NCBI GenBank assembly: GCA_934167695.1
Contig: CAKPLP010000024.1
Span: 1-5,409, forward strand
Direction: 5' to 3'
Source of the DNA: an uncultured Bacilli bacterium
GTDB lineage: Bacteria; Bacillota_I; Bacilli_A; RF39; UBA660
DNA length: 5,409 nt
This document shows positions 1 through 5,146 of the stretch, one piece after another. Position numbers and translations under genes: made by a program. Numbering within the stretch: the stretch's first letter is position 1; each line of letters opens with the position of its first letter. The notes under the pieces were generated by a model. That model worked only from the letters and a program-made list of their open reading frames with translations. It did no database searches and was not told the DNA's origin.

Positions 1-18
1 AGATAGGAGGTTAATTAA

Positions 19-855
19 ATGAGTGAAAAAGAATTGGATTCAAGTAACATTGAATATACAGAAGAAACTAAACCAGATGGTTATGTGAAAAAATTACAAT
101 GGGATATGGCTATAGGTCTTCAAGAAGTTGACAATTTAAAGCCTTCTAAATATTTAGAACAATTATTAGAAGAAAATGTAAGTGGTAACTTAACTATTAA
201 ACAAGTAGAAGAAGATTTAAGAGAATACTACATTGAAAAGGATAAGAAACAAGAATTAAATCATAATGAATTAGAATGTGATTTTGTAGCAACGGGAATT
301 GTTGAATTATTACAAATTGATAATTTTGAATTATCTGTAGATTATTTAAAATACATTCATAAATATTTATTTCAAGATGTTTATGAGTTTGCAGGTGAAT
401 TTAGAAATATAAATTTTGCTAAACATGAAAAGATACTTAATAATGATTCAGTAGCTTATGGTGATTGTAAGGCTTTAAAAGAGTCTTTAGAATATGATAT
501 TTCTTTAGAAAAAGAAAAGAATTATAAAGATATGAATGTTGTAGAAGTAATAAATAATATTACTAAATTTTCATCTAGTATATGGCAGGTACATCCATTT
601 AGAGAAGGCAATACTAGAACAATAGCGTTATTTATAGAAAAATATTTAATTAGTCTAGGATATGAAGTAGATAATACATTGTTTAAAGATAAATCAGTAT
701 ATTTTAGAAATGCATTAGTTAGAAGTAATTATTTTAATAATTATTTAAATATAAAAGAAGAAAGTAGTTACTTAGTTAAATTTTATGAAAATTTATTATT
801 AGGTAAAAATAATAATTTACATTCACAAGATTTAATTGTAAAAGAGTTATTTTAG
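19..855 (+). CDS. Fic-domain protein (probable AMP transferase) with N-terminal VbhA-like antitoxin segment
   Basis: This 278-residue protein carries the Fic motif HPFREGNTR at residues 192-200: His192 is the expected catalytic base, Glu196 the Mg-ATP ligand, and Asn198 and Arg200 bind phosphate. The flap region (about 122-135, YEFAGEFRNINF) precedes it, as in other Fic folds. Fic enzymes usually transfer AMP from ATP to a Ser, Thr or Tyr of a target protein in the cytoplasm; bacterial Fic toxins often target gyrase or topoisomerase IV. Residues about 24-71 (AIGLQEVDNLKPSKYL, then VSGNLTIKQVEEDLREYY) resemble the VbhA antitoxin, here fused to the enzyme instead of encoded separately. The first motif position after GN is Thr instead of Gly, and the usual second Arg (residue 203) is Ala; such HPFREGNTRT forms occur in Firmicutes. 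The start is set by AGGAGG at 5-10, eight bases upstream. The stop overlaps the next gene's ribosome binding site, so it is co-transcribed with the R-M genes. Fic family is confident; substrate and role are unknown. Confidence 0.93.
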   Translation: MSEKELDSSNIEYTEETKPDGYVKKLQWDMAIGLQEVDNLKPSKYLEQLLEENVSGNLTIKQVEEDLREYYIEKDKKQELNHNELECDFVATGIVELLQIDNFELSVDYLKYIHKYLFQDVYEFAGEFRNINFAKHEKILNNDSVAYGDCKALKESLEYDISLEKEKNYKDMNVVEVINNITKFSSSIWQVHPFREGNTRTIALFIEKYLISLGYEVDNTLFKDKSVYFRNALVRSNYFNNYLNIKEESSYLVKFYENLLLGKNNNLHSQDLIVKELF

Positions 856-868
856 GAGTGATAGTTGT

Positions 869-1861
869 ATGGGAAAGTTTTATTTAAAGAAATTAGGTCA
901 TAATGAATTAGGAAGTGTTATTGAAGGTAGAGGTCCCCAACGAGGAAGATTTTTATTAATATCTAAAAAAGCGGTAGCACAAGGCTTTTTTCCTGCTCTA
1001 TCTACTGTGCAAACTAACGACAATGCAATATTGCCGGTTATAAATATGAATTTAAATAAAAAAGTATATTGTAATTTTGTGTATCATAACGATAAAATAA
1101 CTAAAGGATTATCTTACGGTAGAGATGAATATAGATTTTATTTAAATAATGATATTGAGAATAATGAATTATTTTTTGAAAAAGATGATATTGTAATTTT
1201 TATGGCTAGAACGAATATTGAAGAAAATGAATTTCAAAAAATCTATTTTGCAAAAAGAATAACAAAGGAATCAGAACAATATGATTTTGTTAATAAAATA
1301 TTGTTAGAAAATAATATTGGTGGAGGACATGCCTTGTATGAAGGCGATATATTCAACTTAGAAAAAGAAATTAAAGAATATGATCTTTCTAATATAAAAA
1401 CAGAAATTTCTAATCAAGTTGTTGAACAAATTAATAGCAGTGAAAAAAGTATTGAATCATTGTTTACAACAACTGTTTTTAGAGACTTTGTAATGACAGG
1501 ATATTGTAGAAAATGTGCCATTACAGGAAATAGTATAGAATATGAAGAATTGTTAAATTTGGAAGCTGCCCATATTCAACCACGTGCACATGGTGAAATT
1601 AACTTGCCATCTAATGGTATTGCTATGTCTAGAGATATGCATTGGGCATTTGATAAGGGATTTTTTACAATAAATGATGATTACACTATAAAAGTACATG
1701 AAGACATTAAAAGTGAGTATTTAAACCAATATAATGGTAAAAAAATCTTTTTGCCAGAAAATGATTTTTTTAAACCTAATAAAGAATTTTTGAAACATCA
1801 TAGGGATCATATATATGGAATGTTTAGATATACAGGAAGTATAAGAAGAATAATAAATTAG
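869..1861 (+). CDS. HNH restriction endonuclease with probable EcoRII-N/B3-like DNA-binding domain
   Basis: This 330-residue protein is the nuclease of the R-M system. The C-terminal part (about 205-275) is an HNH_2-type nuclease: a CRKC pair at 213-216, then AAHIQP with His235, SNG with Asn249, and MHWAFDKG with His258, which give the H-N-H catalytic triad and the usual FDxG ending. The N-terminal part (about 1-130) opens FYLKKLGHNELGS and continues with a predicted beta-rich segment. From memory it resembles the effector-binding B3-like domain of EcoRII (FYVKRLSANDTG), a fold also used by BfiI and NgoAVII for sequence recognition. A charged, probably helical linker (about 160-200) joins the two. 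The start is supported by AGGAG at 854-858, which overlaps the Fic stop. The first methyltransferase follows after 10 bases. HNH nuclease is confident, restriction role is strong from context, and the B3 assignment is inferred from weak similarity. No recognition sequence can be deduced. Confidence 0.88.
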   Translation: MGKFYLKKLGHNELGSVIEGRGPQRGRFLLISKKAVAQGFFPALSTVQTNDNAILPVINMNLNKKVYCNFVYHNDKITKGLSYGRDEYRFYLNNDIENNELFFEKDDIVIFMARTNIEENEFQKIYFAKRITKESEQYDFVNKILLENNIGGGHALYEGDIFNLEKEIKEYDLSNIKTEISNQVVEQINSSEKSIESLFTTTVFRDFVMTGYCRKCAITGNSIEYEELLNLEAAHIQPRAHGEINLPSNGIAMSRDMHWAFDKGFFTINDDYTIKVHEDIKSEYLNQYNGKKIFLPENDFFKPNKEFLKHHRDHIYGMFRYTGSIRRIIN

Positions 1862-1871
1862 GAGGTACAAC

Positions 1872-2942
1872 ATGAATGTAATAGATTTATTTAGCGGTTG
1901 TGGTGGATTATCATATGGATTTGTTGAAGCCGGATGTAACGTGATTATTGGAGTTGATAACGATGAGGCCGCGCTAAAAACATTTGAATTCAATCATCCT
2001 AATAGTAAAGGATTAAATTTAGATTTATTTAATGATCATTTCATAGATAAATTAGCAGATGAAGTAGGGAACAAAGAAGTTGACATTATAGTTGGTGGTC
2101 CACCTTGTCAAGGATTTTCATTAACAGGAAGTAGAAATGCTGAAGACCCTAGAAACAAGTTATACAAAGCAATGTTTATTGCGGCAAAAAAGTTTAATCC
2201 TAAAGCTATATTAATAGAGAATGTTCCTAGTATTGAAAAATTGTATGGTGGAAAGTTTTATGATTTAATTATTTCTGAATTTGAAAAAAATGGAAATTAT
2301 AATTTTAAATCGCAAATACTTTACGCACCTGATTATGGAGTACCACAAATAAGAAGAAGAATATTTTTTATAGGTATTAGAAAAGATATTGGGCAAGTTA
2401 AATTTCCTAATAAAACAAATGATCCAAATAATTATGTTACTTGTTCTGATGCAATAAGTGATTTGCCATCTTTAGAAAATACTCTGGGTGAAGAAGTCCA
2501 AAACTATAGTAGTAATCCTAAAACCGAATATCAGAAATTAATGAGGAAAAATGCAAATAAAATATACAATCATATAGCTACCAATCATACTGAAGAAGTA
2601 AAAAAAGTTATATCATTAGTACCAGATGGTGGTAATTATAAAGATTTACCTAATGGTGTAGGAACTAGTAGAAAATTTAATGAAGCATGGACAAGGTATA
2701 ATAGCAAAAAGCCATCTAAGACTATTGATACTGGTCATAGAAATCATTTCCATTATAAATATAACAGAATTCCTACTGTAAGAGAAAATGCAAGATTACA
2801 ATCATTTCCAGATAATTTTATATTTATTGGAAACAAGACTCAACAATATAGACAAGTAGGAAATGCAGTTCCTCCATTATTAAGTTATAATGTTGCAAAA
2901 GAAATATTAAGAATAATTGGTGATTCAAATGAAGAAGCTTAA
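1872..2942 (+). CDS. DNA (cytosine-5-)-methyltransferase 1 of the R-M system
   Basis: This 356-residue protein has all the main C5-methyltransferase motifs in canonical order. These are motif I DLFSGCGGLSYGF (5-17, SAM binding), motif IV GGPPCQGFS (75-83, catalytic Cys79), motif VI ENVP (116-119), motif VIII QIRRR (159-163), motif IX RENARLQSFPD (304-314), and motif X QVGNAVPP (328-335). The target recognition domain lies roughly at 185-295. The enzyme methylates C5 of a cytosine in a specific DNA site using S-adenosylmethionine and would protect host DNA from the neighbouring HNH nuclease. A strong AGGAGGT at 1860-1866, overlapping the nuclease stop, fixes the start. The length is normal for a single-domain bacterial Dcm-type enzyme and nothing is missing. 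It differs clearly from the second methyltransferase outside the motifs, so the pair is not a recent duplication. The family is certain; the target sequence is unknown. Confidence 0.97.
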   Translation: MNVIDLFSGCGGLSYGFVEAGCNVIIGVDNDEAALKTFEFNHPNSKGLNLDLFNDHFIDKLADEVGNKEVDIIVGGPPCQGFSLTGSRNAEDPRNKLYKAMFIAAKKFNPKAILIENVPSIEKLYGGKFYDLIISEFEKNGNYNFKSQILYAPDYGVPQIRRRIFFIGIRKDIGQVKFPNKTNDPNNYVTCSDAISDLPSLENTLGEEVQNYSSNPKTEYQKLMRKNANKIYNHIATNHTEEVKKVISLVPDGGNYKDLPNGVGTSRKFNEAWTRYNSKKPSKTIDTGHRNHFHYKYNRIPTVRENARLQSFPDNFIFIGNKTQQYRQVGNAVPPLLSYNVAKEILRIIGDSNEEA

Positions 2943-4158
2943 TTATATTGATTTATTTGCCGGATGTGGAGGGTTATCTGATGGATTTGAAACATCTAAT
3001 AAATACAATATTTTGGCAGCCGTTGAATGGGAAAAAAAGCCATTAAAAACTTTAGAAGAAAGATTAAGCAAGCATTACAATATTAAAAACGCAGATAAAG
3101 TATGTCTAAATTTTGATATACAACGAACAGAAGAATTATTTAATGGTTGGAATGATGAAAAATATGGTAATAATAGAGGATTAGCAAAAATCATAAATAA
3201 TAAAAAAGTTGATTTTATTATTGGTGGTCCACCTTGTCAAGCATATTCTGTTGCTGGAAGAATACGAGATGAAAATGGAATGAGTTTTGATTATAGAAAT
3301 TATTTATTTGAAAGTTACATTAAAGTTGTATCAAAAATCAAACCATCTATAATTGTATTTGAGAATGTTCCTGGACTATTAAGTGCAAAACCGAATGGAA
3401 TTAACATTGTTGAAAAGATAAGAGAAGAATTTAATCGAAATGGATATGAAATATTAGAAAAATTAAATGGTGCGATTATTGATGTTAGCGATTATGGAGT
3501 ACCACAATATAGAAAAAGAATAATAATTGTAGGACTACGAAAGGAACTGTTTTCAGGAAGAAATATTCAAAATATTCTAAACGATTTTTATAAAAATATT
3601 TTGCCTAAATATAAATCTAAAAAAATGACAGTAAGAGATGCCATAAGTGACTTACCAAAAATATACCCTGAAATTAATGGAAATAATGTACATTATACAT
3701 CACAAGATAATAACTTTATTGATCATATATCTAGACAACATAGTATTAGAGATATTACAATATTTCAAAAACTAGCCATGGATAAAGAACAAAAATTAAA
3801 TCAGTATAATGACACCGAAAGTATAAAGCAATTATATTATGAAGCTACAGGTAAATGGTCAAATATTCATAAATATCATGTAATCGATTGGGATGAACCT
3901 AGTACTACGATAGTAGCTCATCTTCATAAGGATGGTTTAAGACATATACATCCAGATCCAAAACAGGCAAGAAGTATAACTGTAAGAGAGGCTGCTAGAC
4001 TTCAATCTTTTGATGATAGTTTTGAATTTTTTGGATCTAGAAGTGACGCTTATAAAATGATTGGTAATGCGGTTCCACCAAAATTTGCAAAATGTCTAGC
4101 AAATGGATTGTTTGACTTTTTTAATAAATATTTAATTGATCTAGAATCTGAAAAATAG
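2929..4158 (+). CDS. DNA (cytosine-5-)-methyltransferase 2 of the R-M system
   Basis: This 409-residue protein, counted from the ATG at 2929, is a complete C5-methyltransferase. It has motif I IDLFAGCGGLSDGF (7-20), motif IV GGPPCQAYS (99-107, catalytic Cys103), motif VI ENVP (145-148), motif VIII QYRKR (193-197), motif IX TVREAARLQSF (351-361) and motif X GNAVPP (379-384). The target recognition region (about 230-345) is larger than in the first enzyme and unlike it, so it probably reads a different sequence or the other strand of an asymmetric site. A longer reading frame begins with TTG at 2917, but the ATG at 2929 is preferred: it begins MKKLNYIDLF, placing motif I at its usual distance from the start, and GGTGAT at 2919-2924 can act as a weak ribosome binding site. 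The first 14 bases overlap the end of the first methyltransferase gene, which suggests translational coupling. The stop at 4156-4158 is the apparent end of the operon. Confidence 0.96.
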   Translation: MKKLNYIDLFAGCGGLSDGFETSNKYNILAAVEWEKKPLKTLEERLSKHYNIKNADKVCLNFDIQRTEELFNGWNDEKYGNNRGLAKIINNKKVDFIIGGPPCQAYSVAGRIRDENGMSFDYRNYLFESYIKVVSKIKPSIIVFENVPGLLSAKPNGINIVEKIREEFNRNGYEILEKLNGAIIDVSDYGVPQYRKRIIIVGLRKELFSGRNIQNILNDFYKNILPKYKSKKMTVRDAISDLPKIYPEINGNNVHYTSQDNNFIDHISRQHSIRDITIFQKLAMDKEQKLNQYNDTESIKQLYYEATGKWSNIHKYHVIDWDEPSTTIVAHLHKDGLRHIHPDPKQARSITVREAARLQSFDDSFEFFGSRSDAYKMIGNAVPPKFAKCLANGLFDFFNKYLIDLESEK

Positions 4159-4163
4159 CTATA

Positions 4164-4192
4164 TTGAAATTTTTGCAAAAATTTGCTATAAT
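4164..4192 (+). promoter_or_regulatory. Sigma-A promoter with extended -10
   Basis: The -35 element TTGAAA (4164-4169) and the -10 element TATAAT (4187-4192) are separated by exactly 17 bases. The -10 is preceded by TG at 4184-4185, giving the extended form TGCTATAAT. It is one of the closest consensus matches in the window and starts 5 bases after the second methyltransferase stop. Transcription would begin near 4199-4200 and run into the structured leader and the winged-helix gene. No experimental support is available from sequence alone. Confidence 0.75.
4167..4184. repeat. 18-bp perfect palindrome in the promoter spacer (possible operator)
   Basis: The sequence AAATTTTTGCAAAAATTT is identical to its own reverse complement, centred between 4175 and 4176, and fills almost the whole space between the -35 and -10 boxes. 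It has only one G-C step at its centre and no loop, and it is not followed by a T tract, so it is a poor terminator. A dimeric repressor bound here would block RNA polymerase. The encoded winged-helix protein is one candidate binder, by inference only. Long A and T runs in AT-rich DNA also make chance palindromes more likely. Confidence 0.5.
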
Positions 4193-4206
4193 TAAATTAG
4201 GGTACG

Positions 4207-4263
4207 ATGAATGTACTCAAAAAGTCGACTTTACTAAAGGAAGTTTATGCAATGTTCTTATAA
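4207..4263 (+). CDS. Possible 18-codon leader peptide
   Basis: An ORF starts at ATG 4207, about 8 bases after the predicted transcription start, and encodes MNVLKKSTLLKEVYAMFL before TAA at 4261-4263. Its last three sense codons (ATG TTC TTA) and the stop lie in the left arm and loop of the small hairpin 4254-4268, so a translating ribosome would unfold that hairpin and free the right arm for the long stem. The only ribosome binding site is a weak GGG at 4200-4202, and the ATG sits in the loop of the 5' hairpin. The peptide is not obviously related to a known family. An 18-codon ORF can easily arise by chance; the position of its stop codon is the reason for listing it. Confidence 0.25.
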   Translation: MNVLKKSTLLKEVYAMFL

Positions 4264-4355
4264 AGAACTTAACAAGAATGAAGTGCCAAAATTAAAGGGA
4301 AGTACTAGTGTATTTCTAGAATTGCTGTACTATTCTTTGTTCAGTTCTTTTTCTT
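4262..4355 (+). terminator. Long imperfect stem followed by a T-rich tract (possible regulated terminator)
   Basis: Bases 4262-4280 pair with 4331-4350 in three helical blocks of 8, 5 and 4 Watson-Crick pairs plus one G-U pair, interrupted by one mismatch (T4270 opposite C4342) and one bulged T4336. The 3' arm runs into a TTTTTCTT tract at 4348-4355. The apical region is about 50 bases, far longer than in a typical intrinsic terminator, and the stem is AT-rich. Termination may therefore be weak or conditional, or the structure may be a small-RNA body. It precedes the winged-helix start by about 50 bases. Confidence 0.35.
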
Positions 4356-4376
4356 ATGCTCTAAAAGACTGACAAA

Positions 4377-4389
4377 TAATAGACTATTA
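4377..4389. repeat. Short inverted repeat upstream of the winged-helix gene
   Basis: TAATAG (4377-4382) and CTATTA (4384-4389) form perfect six-base arms around a single central A, ending 16 bases before the winged-helix start. Its size and place suit an operator for a small dimeric DNA-binding protein, possibly autoregulation by the gene that follows. The arms are AT-rich, so chance is a real alternative. Confidence 0.3.
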
Positions 4390-4405
4390 AGGTAATCTTA
4401 TATCA

Positions 4406-4936
4406 ATGAATATGGAAAGAGATATTGAACCTTTTATTAAATTAGTTTTTCCAACAAGTTTATTGGGAGATAAGAATTTAACACCACTTGAAAGATTACT
4501 ATTAATTTACATTTTGTCACTTTGCATGAAAAAAGGATATTGTTGGGCTAAAAATAGATGCCTTAGTGAGAAATTTGGAGTTAGTAAACAGACAATATCA
4601 AAGAGTATAAGTAGTTTATCTAAATATGATTATATTGTTGTAAAGCACAGTAATAAAGAAAAAAATGATGACAAGAGAAAAATCATAATATCAGAGGTAT
4701 TCAAAAAAAGAATATCAGATATACAAGAAAATCTTAATACCAGTATTCAAGAAAACTTTAAACAATATAATAAAAATAATAATATAAGAAAAAATATAGG
4801 TCCTGCTATAGAATATGATGATGAAGGTAATATCATATCTTGGAATGGTAAATCTACAGTATCTGAACCTATGAGTGAAGAAGAAATTAAAGAATTAGAG
4901 GCATTAATAAATGAAATAACAAAAGGAGATGAATAA
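4406..4936 (+). CDS. Winged helix-turn-helix (HTH_36-like) DNA-binding protein
   Basis: This is a 176-residue cytoplasmic protein with no signal peptide or membrane segment. Residues about 19-97 form a winged-helix domain. LTPLERLLLIYILSL (25-39) is the first long helix, CLSEKFGVSKQTISKSISSL (52-71) covers the helix-turn-helix with its recognition helix, and KHSNKEKNDDKRKIII (80-95) is the predicted wing. This pattern matches HTH_36-type domains found in replication and regulatory proteins of phages, plasmids and integrative elements. The middle (about 103-131) is polar and Asn/Lys-rich, and the end (SEEEIKELEALINEI, 157-171) is a short acidic helix. It may regulate the element or its replication, but no catalytic residues are visible. 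Translation probably starts at ATG 4406 or two codons later at 4412. The only nearby ribosome binding site is a weak AAGG at 4389-4392, so expression may be low or controlled by the upstream leader RNA. Confidence 0.8.
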   Translation: MNMERDIEPFIKLVFPTSLLGDKNLTPLERLLLIYILSLCMKKGYCWAKNRCLSEKFGVSKQTISKSISSLSKYDYIVVKHSNKEKNDDKRKIIISEVFKKRISDIQENLNTSIQENFKQYNKNNNIRKNIGPAIEYDDEGNIISWNGKSTVSEPMSEEEIKELEALINEITKGDE

Positions 4937-4977
4937 TTTATTGTTTAACAAAGTCATACACTATAAAGAGGTGACTT

Positions 4978-5070
4978 ATGTTTAATATAATAGAAACATT
5001 TAAAAAAGATTCTCCTGATTTAATCTTGTTGATAACTAATTATATAAAAAGAGTGATGGATAATGAGTAG
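4978..5070 (+). CDS. Small ORF, 30 residues, unknown function
   Basis: An ATG at 4978 follows a strong ribosome binding site, AGAGGTGA (4967-4974), the best such signal in the right half of the window. The ORF ends at TAG 5068-5070. The peptide begins MFNIIETFKKDSPDLILLI and ends YIKRVMDNE. It is an amphipathic, probably helical mix of charged and hydrophobic residues, with no signal peptide and too few residues for a clear membrane segment. It lies 41 bases after the winged-helix gene and 76 bases before the recombinase. Small proteins of this kind are common next to recombinases on mobile elements, but I do not recognise this one. The strong ribosome binding site is the main evidence that it is real. 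Confidence 0.5.
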   Translation: MFNIIETFKKDSPDLILLITNYIKRVMDNE

Positions 5071-5107
5071 AACAATGGTGCTATATTGTTCTTTATGGTA
5101 CAATATA
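5069..5107. repeat. Overlapping ACAAT-type inverted repeats upstream of the recombinase
   Basis: AGAACAAT (5069-5076) and ATTGTTCT (5085-5092) are perfect eight-base inverted arms with an eight-base gap. The central arm is shared with a second inverted repeat: TATATTGT (5082-5089) against ACAATATA (5100-5107), also eight bases. The result is three half-sites of the form ACAAT in alternating orientation within 39 bases, overlapping the promoter-like element and the small ORF stop. They could be an operator for the recombinase, a weak hairpin pair, or recombinase contact sites near an attachment core. The sequence does not decide among these. Confidence 0.5.
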
Positions 5108-5109
5108 AT
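5096..5109 (+). promoter_or_regulatory. Probable extended -10 promoter for the recombinase
   Basis: TGGTACAAT (5096-5104) is an extended -10 element, and a second TATAAT (5104-5109) overlaps its last base. No good -35 hexamer lies 16-18 bases upstream of either, so activity would rest on the extended -10. It sits about 40 bases before the recombinase start, inside the inverted-repeat cluster, which suggests expression is repressible. Confidence 0.45.
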
Positions 5110-5146
5110 TGGCTTTAATTTGTTATACAAGAAGAAAGGAGTATAA

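Larger units (their letters stand above)
4199..4355 (+). ncRNA. Structured leader or small RNA with two competing hairpins
   Basis: The predicted transcript from the promoter at 4164-4192 has dense secondary structure and no convincing long ORF. At its 5' end GGGTAC (4200-4205) pairs with GTACTC (4213-4218). A 12-bp palindrome, AAAGTCGACTTT, follows at 4221-4232. Then GTTCTT (4254-4259) can pair with AAGAAC (4263-4268) around a three-base loop. The same AAGAAC is also part of a longer arm (4262-4280) that pairs with 4331-4350, so the two hairpins exclude each other. Inside the long stem, AGTAC (4301-4305) can pair with GTACT (4327-4331). The layout fits an attenuator upstream of the winged-helix gene, or a free small RNA of about 155 nt. 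I do not recognise it as a named RNA family. Confidence 0.45.

Noticed and set aside
1721..1993. Minus-strand 90-codon open frame
   Set aside because: It lies opposite the nuclease 3' end and methyltransferase start, has no ribosome binding site of note, and its translation resembles no family. It is a shadow of the + strand genes.
2917..2928. TTG start four codons upstream for the second methyltransferase
   Set aside because: The ATG at 2929 gives a normal N-terminus (MKKLNYIDLF) next to motif I; the extra four residues add nothing recognisable and TTG is a weaker start.
4167..4184. Palindrome read as a terminator for the R-M operon
   Set aside because: The stem is almost all A-T, has no loop and no following T tract, and lies within a promoter, so an operator is the better reading.
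4929..4985. 18-codon ORF starting in the end of the winged-helix gene
   Set aside because: AGGAG directly abuts the ATG with no spacer, the frame overlaps both flanking ORFs, and the peptide has no recognisable features.
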